NCBI GenBank assembly: GCA_031292305.1
Contig: JARLHJ010000009.1
Location: forward strand, 1 to 20,557
Length of the DNA: 20,557 nt
Direction: 5' to 3'
Origin: Candidatus Babeliales bacterium
Lineage (GTDB): Bacteria > Babelota > Babeliae > Babelales > JABDEC01
Shown here: one piece after another, positions 1 through 7,274 of the stretch
Position numbering within the stretch: the stretch's first letter is position 1
Layout: the number at the start of each line of letters is the position of its first letter
Program-made: the position numbers and the translations under genes
The notes under the pieces: generated by a model
Databases searched by the model: none
Seen by the model: only the letters and a program-made list of their open reading frames with translations
Told to the model about the DNA's origin: nothing

Positions 1-798
1 AGAAAATGGTGCACAAATATATTTTGCCATTAAATAAAATTGTCTCCATAATCTTTGCTTCCACATTCTGCAGCAATTATTATCAATATCGCGCTTGGTC
101 CAGATATCAACATATTTGTCAAAAGCTTCATGTATTTTTTTAGGATCCTGTTTGCTGTTTATAACATCTAAGAAATTTTCAGGCTCACCTTCTGTTGATA
201 ACTCAGTATTAATTCTTGCGGGTGCCCATGGGCAAGATATATTTTTATCTGGGCTATAACCAACAACAAATTGATTAACATTTGCGATTGCTTCATTATC
301 AGTTAAATATAATTTACCTGTTTCTTTTGATCTTATTTGTCCATCTAAGTTTCTGTCATATTGTCCGAACAAGAAATACAAAATATTCATTTGCGACCAT
401 TCTGTATCTGTTACTAATTTCTTTAATTCATCTGTGCTTTTAACTTCTATGTCTGACCGTTCAACCCAATAAGAACACAAAGACAATATTTCTACGTCTT
501 TATCTTCTTCATCATCATGTGCTGTTTCTTTTCTTATAACCACAGGTGGCACCATATTGGTTTCTAGCCATCTATCTGCATTGTACATTGCAACTTCACC
601 TAACATAAATTTCATACTTGTTGTTAATGGTGATTTTGAGTAATCTTCAATTGGTGTTTGTAATTTTGCATGGCACTTTAATGTATTTTCTAGCATGCCC
701 TTTTCTATTGCTGCATCAGTAAGTTCTGTAGCTACTTGGGAAGAAGTTATATACCCGGATATGCTTAATAATAAAAATAACAAAAATTCATGCTTCAT
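1..798 (-). CDS. Secreted protein with PI3/4-kinase/Fam20-like kinase motifs (C-terminus cut by window edge)
   Basis: The frame is open from ATG at 798 to the window edge (266 codons, no stop seen). AGGAT lies just upstream of the ATG. Residues 1-20 form a Sec-type signal peptide. Residues 67-90 (GEVAMYNADRW followed by VPPVVIRK) resemble the 'GE.aAyrLdrllG...vPptv' segment of phosphatidylinositol-kinase-like and Fam20-like proteins. Residues 138-170 match their catalytic and metal-binding loops: FGQYDRN (D148, R149, N150), then a short hairpin, then YLTDNEA (D167, N168), like 'GN.DRH..N' and 'DNg'. The usual His of DRH is replaced by Asn. An acidic linker lies at about 93-101. The upstream gene ends 32 bases away on the same strand, so the two are probably co-transcribed. 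The kinase-like fold is inferred from motif order; phosphorylation of lipid, protein or sugar cannot be told apart, and a pseudokinase is possible. Confidence 0.6.
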   Translation of the reverse strand, partial: MKHEFLLFLLLSISGYITSSQVATELTDAAIEKGMLENTLKCHAKLQTPIEDYSKSPLTTSMKFMLGEVAMYNADRWLETNMVPPVVIRKETAHDDEEDKDVEILSLCSYWVERSDIEVKSTDELKKLVTDTEWSQMNILYFLFGQYDRNLDGQIRSKETGKLYLTDNEAIANVNQFVVGYSPDKNISCPWAPARINTELSTEGEPENFLDVINSKQDPKKIHEAFDKYVDIWTKRDIDNNCCRMWKQRLWRQFYLMAKYICAPFS

Positions 799-830
799 TT
801 TTTATCCTAATAAATTTTATCTAGCTTTTT

Positions 831-1166
831 TCAGTCAGTCATAACAACATCAAATTCCTGACGATTATATTCACTAATAATAGAGTCTAATTGTGCAGTA
901 AGTTGATTTAAAAAATTTGATTGTGCAACATTATAATTTGGATCTAGATGTTTTACTACAGTAATAATTCTTCTTAGGCTATTATGAACTGAAGGATCGT
1001 CCTCATTTAATACTGACATATCCATATAATGACGAATATCATTTCTTAATTCTTCTGCATTTTCTAAACTTAATCTTTCCAAATGTTTAATTGGCGCACT
1101 TTCTTCAGTTGCAGATAAGGAATTAGCACATAACATCAATATGATCAAAAACTTTATTTTATTCAT
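831..1166 (-). CDS. Small secreted protein of unknown function
   Basis: A 111-residue protein. Residues 1-19 (MNKIKFLIILMLCANSLSA) are a typical Sec signal peptide, with likely cleavage after LSA. The mature part of about 92 residues is predicted to be mostly helical, rich in Leu, Asn, Asp and Glu, and has no cysteine, so disulfides are unlikely. A purine-rich AGAAGAT precedes the ATG. It is transcribed toward the kinase-like gene with a 32-base gap, so it may be the first gene of a two-gene unit whose promoter would lie in the gap to its right. I do not recognise a family. Its reality rests on the signal peptide and coding-like composition. Confidence 0.6.
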   Translation of the reverse strand: MNKIKFLIILMLCANSLSATEESAPIKHLERLSLENAEELRNDIRHYMDMSVLNEDDPSVHNSLRRIITVVKHLDPNYNVAQSNFLNQLTAQLDSIISEYNRQEFDVVMTD

Positions 1167-1540
1167 AATATCTTCTGTTTGTTAGTTTTCTATTAAATAT
1201 TTTAACTCTATTTATATCTTATCAAAAGCAATCATGCAAAATCAACGATGTTTTCAAGCTGAATTGAGCGCAACTGTTTTCCAGGTTTAAATTCTTATAA
1301 GCTTGATCTTATTTTAGCGCATTTGGGACATTTTGCTAGGGTAATTGGATTAGCTCTCAAGTCGTTACTAACGTAACTCAATCGAAGTGAATGGCGGGAA
1401 AAAGAATTCTGGTTTATCCTCTGCCCGTTAACTCGATGGAGCGATAGTAAGAGTAGAGATTAACCCAATAAATTATTGTGAATCAGTTGTTCTTTATGCT
1501 AAGTTAATTATGAATAAAGGCTTTAATTTTAAGGATAATT
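1167..1540. other. Gene-free divergent gap with a higher-GC block
   Basis: This 374-base gap separates divergent genes. Its flanks are AT-rich like the rest of the window, but about 1312-1470 is visibly richer in G and C and has no credible ORF. It contains a short hairpin (GTTAC at 1364-1368, loop TAAC, GTAAC at 1373-1377) and a possible longer pairing of GGCGGG near 1392 with CCCGTT near 1427. On the minus strand, 1295-1459 is a stop-to-stop frame with no plausible start. It ends in a CPKC knuckle and looks loosely like the middle of ribosomal protein bL32. An unrecognised structured RNA, a decayed gene or a mobile-element remnant are all possible. No tRNA, tmRNA, SRP or RNase P signature was seen. 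Confidence 0.35.
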
Positions 1541-2980
1541 ATGAATATCAGATTCAACAACATTCTTGCATTACTTTGCGTGATCACTTTTAACAATAAA
1601 ATTATCGCATCAGAAAGCCTAATTCTAGAAGCTTCAAGCATAGTTCAGCCAGAAGCGGTAATAGATTCAACATCATTTAACATAGTTATTTTAGGTTATG
1701 GTGGCAGGGCGCAAACTCTTTTATTAGAATGCTTAAAGTTGCAAAAAGAAGCTAATAAAAACATTAATGTGCTTGCAATATGTGATGATAATGCACAAGA
1801 AGCAACAGAATATTATGTAAAGCGACTTTATAAGGGTGAAAGTGAATTTGCGCAAAACTATGATGATGTTATTAAAAATACAAATTTTTACCCAGATACA
1901 GATGATGCATTAAAGCAATTATTTAAAACTCATACAAATATAGACAAAGTATTAATTATTTCTGAAAATTATAAGCATTATAGGCACATAGATGCAATCT
2001 TAAAGTATTCTTCATGCCGAAATATATTCATGGAAAAGCCATTGGTAAGAACATTGCAAGAATTTGATAATTTAAACCCCGCAATAAAAGAAGCAAAAAT
2101 AGATGTAGGTTTAACGTTACGTTATTCTAATATGGCACGCATTATTGCAACAGAGTTACAAAACTTTAAAGAAAAATTAGGTCAACTAAAACACGTCAAA
2201 TCGTGGGAGCATGTTAATTTTGGACATGCATTTGTTCGCATCATGATGAACTGGAGAAAGTATATTAGTTTGTCTGGTGGCTTATTATTAGAAAAATCTA
2301 TTCATGATCTTGATTTAGCGTTATTTCTTATAAAATCTTTAGGTATTAATTTTGAATCTATTTCTATAAGCACACAGGCTTTACATAAGAAATTTAAGAA
2401 ATCTCAACAAAATGCATTATTAACAGAAGTATTAAATAATGAAGAATTAAGAAATTGTGCAGAAAGATGGAATAATTATGTAAGTAAAAAAATATTGAAG
2501 TTTGCTTATAGTGATGAAGATGATATTGATTGGCCAACTACATTAGATAAGTTTTTTGAAGATTTTCCAGAAGATGATAATTTTACTAATTCAGATATAA
2601 TACCCGATTATCAAAAACTTAGTGCAAAAATAAAGACTAATGACAATAACATTATAGATTATGAATTAGAAGTAGATATGAGTGATCTTAAAACTGAAAC
2701 AAATCGAGGTATTTATTTTGAATTCGAAAATGGGCAAGTAGAAATTGATATTATGAAAAGCAAAATGGTTATAACAGTTCAAGCTGACACACCTGTGGAA
2801 TTCGATTTGCAAACAAAAAACAACTCACATGCAGATGGCGATAAATATATTGCTTATGCTATTTTAAATGCGCTTGACCCGCAACAATACAACGCTGCTT
2901 TTAATGATGATGTTGTGCAATTGGCAAGTCTGATGGGTCTTAAATCTGAACAGCAGGCTTTACATACTCAAGTGATCTAG
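1541..2980 (+). CDS. Gfo/Idh/MocA-family oxidoreductase-like protein with a signal-like N-terminus
   Basis: A 479-residue protein started by AAGGA five bases before the ATG. Residues 46-56 (FNIVILGYGGR) form the Rossmann dinucleotide-binding strand and glycine loop, and a second strand follows at 76-82 (NVLAICD). The family signature EKPL is at 165-168. GG at 246-247 followed by HDLD at 255-258 matches the catalytic-region 'GG.l.d.g.H.iDl' of Gfo/Idh/MocA proteins, which oxidise or reduce sugars with NAD(P). K166 and H255 are the likely catalytic pair. The length exceeds the usual 330-400; the extra sequence is an acidic insert at about 325-360 and an N-terminal extension of about 45 residues. 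That extension begins with a hydrophobic segment ending in IIASES, like a Sec signal peptide. A Sec-exported member would have to obtain cofactor outside the cytoplasm, so activity is uncertain. The 3' end overlaps the convergent gene by 41 bases. Confidence 0.75.
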   Translation: MNIRFNNILALLCVITFNNKIIASESLILEASSIVQPEAVIDSTSFNIVILGYGGRAQTLLLECLKLQKEANKNINVLAICDDNAQEATEYYVKRLYKGESEFAQNYDDVIKNTNFYPDTDDALKQLFKTHTNIDKVLIISENYKHYRHIDAILKYSSCRNIFMEKPLVRTLQEFDNLNPAIKEAKIDVGLTLRYSNMARIIATELQNFKEKLGQLKHVKSWEHVNFGHAFVRIMMNWRKYISLSGGLLLEKSIHDLDLALFLIKSLGINFESISISTQALHKKFKKSQQNALLTEVLNNEELRNCAERWNNYVSKKILKFAYSDEDDIDWPTTLDKFFEDFPEDDNFTNSDIIPDYQKLSAKIKTNDNNIIDYELEVDMSDLKTETNRGIYFEFENGQVEIDIMKSKMVITVQADTPVEFDLQTKNNSHADGDKYIAYAILNALDPQQYNAAFNDDVVQLASLMGLKSEQQALHTQVI

Positions 2981-4949
2981 ATGCAATTTCTTTGGTAACA
3001 GTATCAGCATTTAATGGGCTTGCTTCAATTGCCCACCATTTATTGTTGTCATACGGGTAAGATAACCAAGAAAATCTATTAAACCAAATGCCATCATGTG
3101 CTTTTTTAAATTCATCAATCTGTTTAAAATCAGCAATCTCTTTAAATTGTGATAATAGCATTACGGGCATATGCAGTGCATAAATATTATTTTTTTTGAG
3201 TATGTCATAATACAAAAAGAATTCATTGTTAAAAGTTGCTAAAATCACCGGTTCTTTTTCAGTTGATAACCCCGATAAAATTCCATTATAAAACCAGCTA
3301 TTTGGCAAAGTTTGCATATACACAGCAATTATACCATTCGGTAATTTTGCTTTCATATGTTCTCTTATTAAATTTCCAATTTTTTGCGCTTCTTTTTCTA
3401 AAGAACTAAAATATTCATCAAATTTATTATTGTTATATAAATATTTAATACGTTTTTTGGTATCCTTAATTTGCGATTCAGGTGAATATACTTGCCATGC
3501 TGTATCAGAAAAATCGCAGTAACCAGGATATGAAGATTCTTGATCTTGTGCGTGGTACATTTCCAAGTCTAAAAATATTCCATCAATATTCAAACCATTG
3601 CCAATAGATGTTTGCCATTCATCATAAAAGGTATCAAAAGCATCAAGCAATTCAGGTTTCCAAAGATTTTCAATGTCTAATGGTGCAGGTACCTTTGAAT
3701 AGTCTTTTGCAAAAATATCTTGCATTGAATTTGTTACAGGTTGATTTGTAAAATTAGTTGTTATTCCCATGCTTATAAAAATTTTAGGCAAAGGTTTTTC
3801 TAATTTTTTATATTTTTCTTGTATTAATTTTGTAAAATTACTTATCTCTTGTAAGTATTTCTCTCTATTTTCGCCTGTTGCAGTTTTACTAAAATATCGC
3901 TCCGGTTTAATGCTTATCCATAAAAGATTAAGATTTGCGTTTGCAATGTTTTCAAGTATATGCTCAATCATTTCGGCATCAAAGTCTAAGCGTATCCAAC
4001 CTGCATAGATGCCATTTTGTGCCCAACTATTTAGTGTGCGATCAATATTTTTATTGCGTTCTTCTTGGGTATTGGTGCGATATTCTGTACTCAATTTATA
4101 CTGCAATTCTTCTGGCAAATTAATTTTTTCTACGTTTTTAATAACTTCTAAACTTTGGGTTTCAGTAATTTTTTTAAGCTCTAAAAGTGTTTGTTGCAAG
4201 GCGTCTAGCATTTGAATTTTTAAATTCCTATCAACTGGGTTTATTCTAAAATCTTCAGAAATTTCACTAAAAAATAGCATAGGTATTTTACTTAAAAAGA
4301 AATGGTTATTGTAAATACTGTTTTTTATATATAACCCGAAAGGGAAATTAGTTTTTAAATTTTTATTTAAAGGCAATATAGCAGATGCCATTAAACCATC
4401 TTTTTGGGTCAGGTATTGTAGGTTTTCAAGATCTTCAGGAGTTAATATTTTTTCTTTGGTTGATGGCAAACTTGTTTTATAATCTAGTTTTCTATAAATA
4501 GGAAATAATAAAAACCAATTAATTATATCTTTATATTTATTGCGACTTTTAAAGGAAAGCATATTTAGATATTTTATTAATTCTTTACTGCTATAAAGAT
4601 CTTCTTGGCTGGTAACATGTGGTGAAATTAAACCGACTAGTTTATTTTTGCTATGTACAAAATAGGTTATTTTTTCAATAGTTTCTCCTGCAATTAAATT
4701 TTTATCCATATTTTCTATAAATGCGGGGGAAGCTATAAAAAAAAGAGAATCATAATTATTAATTTCTTTATTTTTTAAATTATAAAAATTAATAAGTTCA
4801 ACATTAAAACCTGCATTTTTAGCCAGAGAAATTAAAGAATTATATGCGTAATTTTTATTGGCAAATGTGTCTACCATTAGCATTTTATTTGAATATGAAC
4901 TGCAGGGAAATAATATAAGCAGCATAAATAATTGTCTGGGCAATATCAT
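2940..4949 (-). CDS. Secreted protein with a glycoside-hydrolase-like barrel domain
   Basis: A 669-residue protein with a signal peptide at 1-20 (ending CSSYS). Residues 21-110 look like a Rossmann or glutamine-amidotransferase-like alpha/beta domain (strands MLMVDTFA and YDSLFFIAS), as is sometimes found next to glycosidase barrels. Residues 312-470 read like a TIM barrel: GIYAGWIRLDF, then LNLLWISIKPE, then PKIFISMGITTNF, then NIDGIFLDLEMY. In the last strand D456, D461 and E463 are the best candidates for acid/base and nucleophile residues, as in hypothetical glycosidase (GHL) families. The barrel seems to continue at 538-560 (GIIAVYMQTLPNSWF) and 615-630. The start overlaps the upstream stop (ATGA, 4946-4949), making this the last gene of the ABC operon. 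The substrate is unknown and the family is not firmly identified. Confidence 0.65.
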   Translation of the reverse strand: MILPRQLFMLLILFPCSSYSNKMLMVDTFANKNYAYNSLISLAKNAGFNVELINFYNLKNKEINNYDSLFFIASPAFIENMDKNLIAGETIEKITYFVHSKNKLVGLISPHVTSQEDLYSSKELIKYLNMLSFKSRNKYKDIINWFLLFPIYRKLDYKTSLPSTKEKILTPEDLENLQYLTQKDGLMASAILPLNKNLKTNFPFGLYIKNSIYNNHFFLSKIPMLFFSEISEDFRINPVDRNLKIQMLDALQQTLLELKKITETQSLEVIKNVEKINLPEELQYKLSTEYRTNTQEERNKNIDRTLNSWAQNGIYAGWIRLDFDAEMIEHILENIANANLNLLWISIKPERYFSKTATGENREKYLQEISNFTKLIQEKYKKLEKPLPKIFISMGITTNFTNQPVTNSMQDIFAKDYSKVPAPLDIENLWKPELLDAFDTFYDEWQTSIGNGLNIDGIFLDLEMYHAQDQESSYPGYCDFSDTAWQVYSPESQIKDTKKRIKYLYNNNKFDEYFSSLEKEAQKIGNLIREHMKAKLPNGIIAVYMQTLPNSWFYNGILSGLSTEKEPVILATFNNEFFLYYDILKKNNIYALHMPVMLLSQFKEIADFKQIDEFKKAHDGIWFNRFSWLSYPYDNNKWWAIEASPLNADTVTKEIASRSLEYVKPAVQI

Positions 4950-5362
4950 TTTCTTTTAGATACTCTTTTTTTAGGCAATTTTTTGGTTATTTTTGGCTGT
5001 GAAATTTTTTGAGGAGGCTTAGGAAATAAGTTTTTATATTTTTGGACAATATATTCTGATGAATTTTGATATTCAATAATTCTTTTTTGTTTTTCTATTT
5101 CTCTTGATTGAATATTAATTAAAAGTCTTTGTTTTAGGATTAATTTTGTGAGATTTTCTTTTGATGTGGTTTTTAGATCATCTTCTCTTAACTTTTGAAA
5201 TATATCTGCATATTTTTCTTTGTTGGATGCTGATATTTCAAAATTTGGTGTATGCTCAGGTTTTTCTGCTTCATTTTTATCAGGATCATATTCTTGCATA
5301 GCAACAAGATTATTTAAAGTTGCAAAAATAATTAGGATATTTATAGCTTTAAAATTTATAAT
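4946..5362 (-). CDS. Small exported coiled-coil protein, probable non-AUG start
   Basis: From the first ATG (5299) the protein has 117 residues and no signal peptide: an acidic N-terminus, a helical coiled-coil core (EKQKRIIEYQ region) and a very basic Lys/Pro/Arg tail. The same frame is open upstream of that ATG back to a TAG at 5383-5381. It encodes INFKAINILIIFATLNNLVA immediately before the Met, which is a textbook Sec signal peptide with a cleavage-like LVA. No ATG, GTG or TTG lies in that extension. The best initiator is ATT at 5362-5360, nine bases after AAGGG, giving 138 residues; ATA at 5359-5357 is an alternative. The start would overlap the permease stop, as at other junctions of this operon. 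It may be an envelope partner of the ABC exporter; that role is inference. I recognise no family. Confidence 0.65.
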   Translation of the reverse strand: MINFKAINILIIFATLNNLVAMQEYDPDKNEAEKPEHTPNFEISASNKEKYADIFQKLREDDLKTTSKENLTKLILKQRLLINIQSREIEKQKRIIEYQNSSEYIVQKYKNLFPKPPQKISQPKITKKLPKKRVSKRK

Positions 5363-6144
5363 TGTGATAAGCCCTTCGCTCTACTTTTTTCAAACATATA
5401 GTTAAAAAAAGAAAGTGTTAAAATTAAGTAAAAAATATTAAGAGCTAAACTAATTAAAAGTTTTTTTAAGGGAAATACATTACAAAGTAATGCTTCGCGC
5501 ATACCTTCAAAAATATATGCCCCAGGTAATACTCTAGAAATTAATTGCATCCAATATGGTAAAACTTTTACTGGATAAAAAACTGCACTAAAAGGAGCAA
5601 ATAAAAAAAGCATAATCCAAGGAAGTGATTGTACTTTTTGTCCATAATAGATAATAAAAGATGCACCCAAAAAGCCAATTACCCACCCAAAAAGAATTAA
5701 AGAGAATGTAAAGGGTAGCATTACCCAACCAATTTGAAAAATATTAAGTGCGTAAAAAAGCCATACAATTAGACCGCCAAAAAATAAAACAAATATTGTT
5801 TTTATTATTCCAGTAATTAAAGAACCCAAAATCCATTCAGATAATTGTAATGGCGTAGAAAATAAATTAACAAGACTTTTGCTCCATATTTCTTCTATTA
5901 AAGTTAAAGTAATTTCTTGGTTTGCCCTATTTATTACTTGCCAAAGTACAAGTCCAGTCATAACTACCAGAACAACATTGGGTACACCAGAATCACTTTT
6001 TTGCATCCATACACTTGTAAGTCCCCAAAGTGTAATATCAATTATTGGCCAATAAAGTGAATCTGCCAAACGGATAATATTGCCTAATTCATTATAAATA
6101 TTTTTAATTACTATTGCTTCTATTCTATGATATTTAATGCTCAT
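5356..6144 (-). CDS. ABC-2 type transporter permease
   Basis: A 262-residue integral membrane protein with about six hydrophobic segments: roughly 25-45, 57-76, 104-130, 139-165, 172-190 and 227-250. The arrangement and the pre-TM5/6 segment FAPFSAVFYPVKVLPYWMQ followed by LPGAYIFEGMR are typical of the ABC2_membrane family (DrrB/NodJ-like exporters of drugs, polysaccharides or lipids). The length is normal for the family. Its ATG overlaps the stop of the ATPase gene (6141-6144), so the two are translationally coupled and form one exporter. The downstream genes encode exported proteins, which suggests an envelope or surface-polymer role. The substrate cannot be read from the sequence. Confidence 0.85.
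   Translation of the reverse strand: MSIKYHRIEAIVIKNIYNELGNIIRLADSLYWPIIDITLWGLTSVWMQKSDSGVPNVVLVVMTGLVLWQVINRANQEITLTLIEEIWSKSLVNLFSTPLQLSEWILGSLITGIIKTIFVLFFGGLIVWLFYALNIFQIGWVMLPFTFSLILFGWVIGFLGASFIIYYGQKVQSLPWIMLFLFAPFSAVFYPVKVLPYWMQLISRVLPGAYIFEGMREALLCNVFPLKKLLISLALNIFYLILTLSFFNYMFEKSRAKGLSQL
5372..5376 (-). promoter_or_regulatory. Shine-Dalgarno AAGGG supporting a non-AUG start
   Basis: AAGGG on the minus strand lies inside the 3' end of the permease gene, nine bases before ATT (5362-5360). The ATG at 5299 has no comparable purine-rich site directly upstream. Together with the signal peptide encoded between the two positions, this favours the upstream non-AUG start. Confidence 0.5.
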
Positions 6145-7106
6145 AGTAAATCTTTCTTGGGCGTTATTTCATCATGGGAAATTTTAAGAAAATAATCTTC
6201 TAGAGTGGGCCTTGTTATATAAATTTGTGAAAAACTTATGCCATTGTGTGTTAAATTCATTAAAAATTCAGCAATTTTAGATTCTTCAATTTTAATGTCT
6301 AACCATTTATCTTGAACTTTATTTTTTAATTCTAATGAATTAGCAAAATAAATTGCTTTGCGCAGATTAAGTTCATCCATCATAAAATATAGGTGAGATA
6401 ATTTAATTGTATTAACTAAATTATCAGGTGTATCATTTGCAATAATTTTTCCATTTTTCATCACTAATACACGGTCGCAAATTTGTGTTACTTCTTCCAT
6501 GTTATGTGATGTAAAAAGAATAGAAAGATTTTGTTCTTGTTTTTCTTTTAAAATAAATTTTCTAACTTCATTTGCAATTTCAGGGTCCAATGCTGCAGTT
6601 GGTTCATCTAGTAAAATAATTTTTGGGTTTGTCATAAATGCTTTTGCAAGCATAACTCTAGATTTTTGCCCAGCTGATAATTCGCGTACATATTTATTTC
6701 TAAAATTCCATGCGTCAAATGCTTTTAAAAACTTTTCAATTTTATCTTTTAATAGTTGTCCAGCTAATCCAAATAATCGACCATGGACATCCAAGTTTTG
6801 ATTCACTGTTAGATGCTCAGGCAAATTAACATAAGCACTTGCAAAACCAACGTGTTGTAAACATTCTGAACGAGCTTTAAAAAAATCTTTACCTAATAAA
6901 TTAATAGTTCCAGAAGTTGCAGTTAATGTGCTTAGTAATATTTGAATGGTAGTAGTTTTTCCAGCTCCATTTGGGCCCAATAATCCTAAAATCTCACCGG
7001 GTTTTAGATTAAATGATATTCCATCAATAGCTGTAAAAGATCCATATTTAGTTGGAAATGTTTTACTAAGATTATTAACATTAAGAACTGAAATTTCATT
7101 CGACAT
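6141..7106 (-). CDS. ABC-2 type transporter ATP-binding protein
   Basis: A 321-residue ATPase that drives the adjacent permease. Walker A is GPNGAGKTT (about 44-52, K50). The ABC signature is LSAGQ at 143-147. Walker B is IILLDE (163-168) with catalytic E168, the D-loop is AALD, and the H-loop His is H201 (FTSHNMEEV). The position where the Q-loop Gln is expected reads VGFASAYVNLP, so Gln appears to be replaced; the following LTVNQNL segment is otherwise normal for the DrrA/NodI-type subfamily. The C-terminal 80 residues are the accessory domain common to this group. AAAGG lies nine bases before the ATG. It is the first gene of the minus-strand operon, with a candidate promoter at 7147-7175. 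Confidence 0.9.
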   Translation of the reverse strand: MSNEISVLNVNNLSKTFPTKYGSFTAIDGISFNLKPGEILGLLGPNGAGKTTTIQILLSTLTATSGTINLLGKDFFKARSECLQHVGFASAYVNLPEHLTVNQNLDVHGRLFGLAGQLLKDKIEKFLKAFDAWNFRNKYVRELSAGQKSRVMLAKAFMTNPKIILLDEPTAALDPEIANEVRKFILKEKQEQNLSILFTSHNMEEVTQICDRVLVMKNGKIIANDTPDNLVNTIKLSHLYFMMDELNLRKAIYFANSLELKNKVQDKWLDIKIEESKIAEFLMNLTHNGISFSQIYITRPTLEDYFLKISHDEITPKKDLL

Positions 7107-7146
7107 GCACTATAACCTTTTAAATTTAATTTAGTTCTTTAGTCTT

Positions 7147-7175
7147 ACTCTAGTAAATTTCATAAAATGGGTCAA
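7147..7175 (-). promoter_or_regulatory. Candidate sigma-70 promoter of the ABC operon
   Basis: On the minus strand TTGACC (7175-7170) is followed after exactly 17 bases by TAGAGT (7152-7147), 5/6 and 4/6 matches to the -35 and -10 consensus. It sits 41 bases upstream of the ATPase start. AT-rich DNA gives many chance matches, so this is a prediction. Confidence 0.4.
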
Positions 7176-7211
7176 TTGTTTGCCAAAATTAGAGTAATTT
7201 TAATTCTAATA

Positions 7212-7240
7212 TTGACGCAATATTTTTTATAATCTAGATC
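7212..7240 (+). promoter_or_regulatory. Candidate promoter of the G1 peptidase cluster
   Basis: TTGACG (7212-7217) is followed after 17 bases by TAGATC (7235-7240). A perfect TATAAT also lies at 7228-7233, but only 10 bases from TTGACG and without a good -35 of its own. Either hexamer could serve as the -10. Transcription would run into the first peptidase gene at 7275. Confidence 0.35.
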
Positions 7241-7274
7241 TAAATAAAAGGTTCTATATTAAAAAGGGAAATGA

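Noticed and set aside
1321-1410. tRNA-like fragment (TTAGCTC and AATCGAA) in the gap
   Set aside because: No acceptor stem and no consistent cloverleaf could be drawn.
3769-4215. Three plus-strand ORFs inside the glycosidase-like gene
   Set aside because: They are antisense to well-formed protein sequence and have no family resemblance or ribosome binding site.
6499-7134. Plus-strand ORFs opposite the ABC ATPase
   Set aside because: They mirror the conserved ABC motifs on the other strand and are shadows.
7212-7233. TTGACG plus perfect TATAAT as one promoter
   Set aside because: The spacing is only 10 bases; if TATAAT is used, its -35 must be elsewhere.
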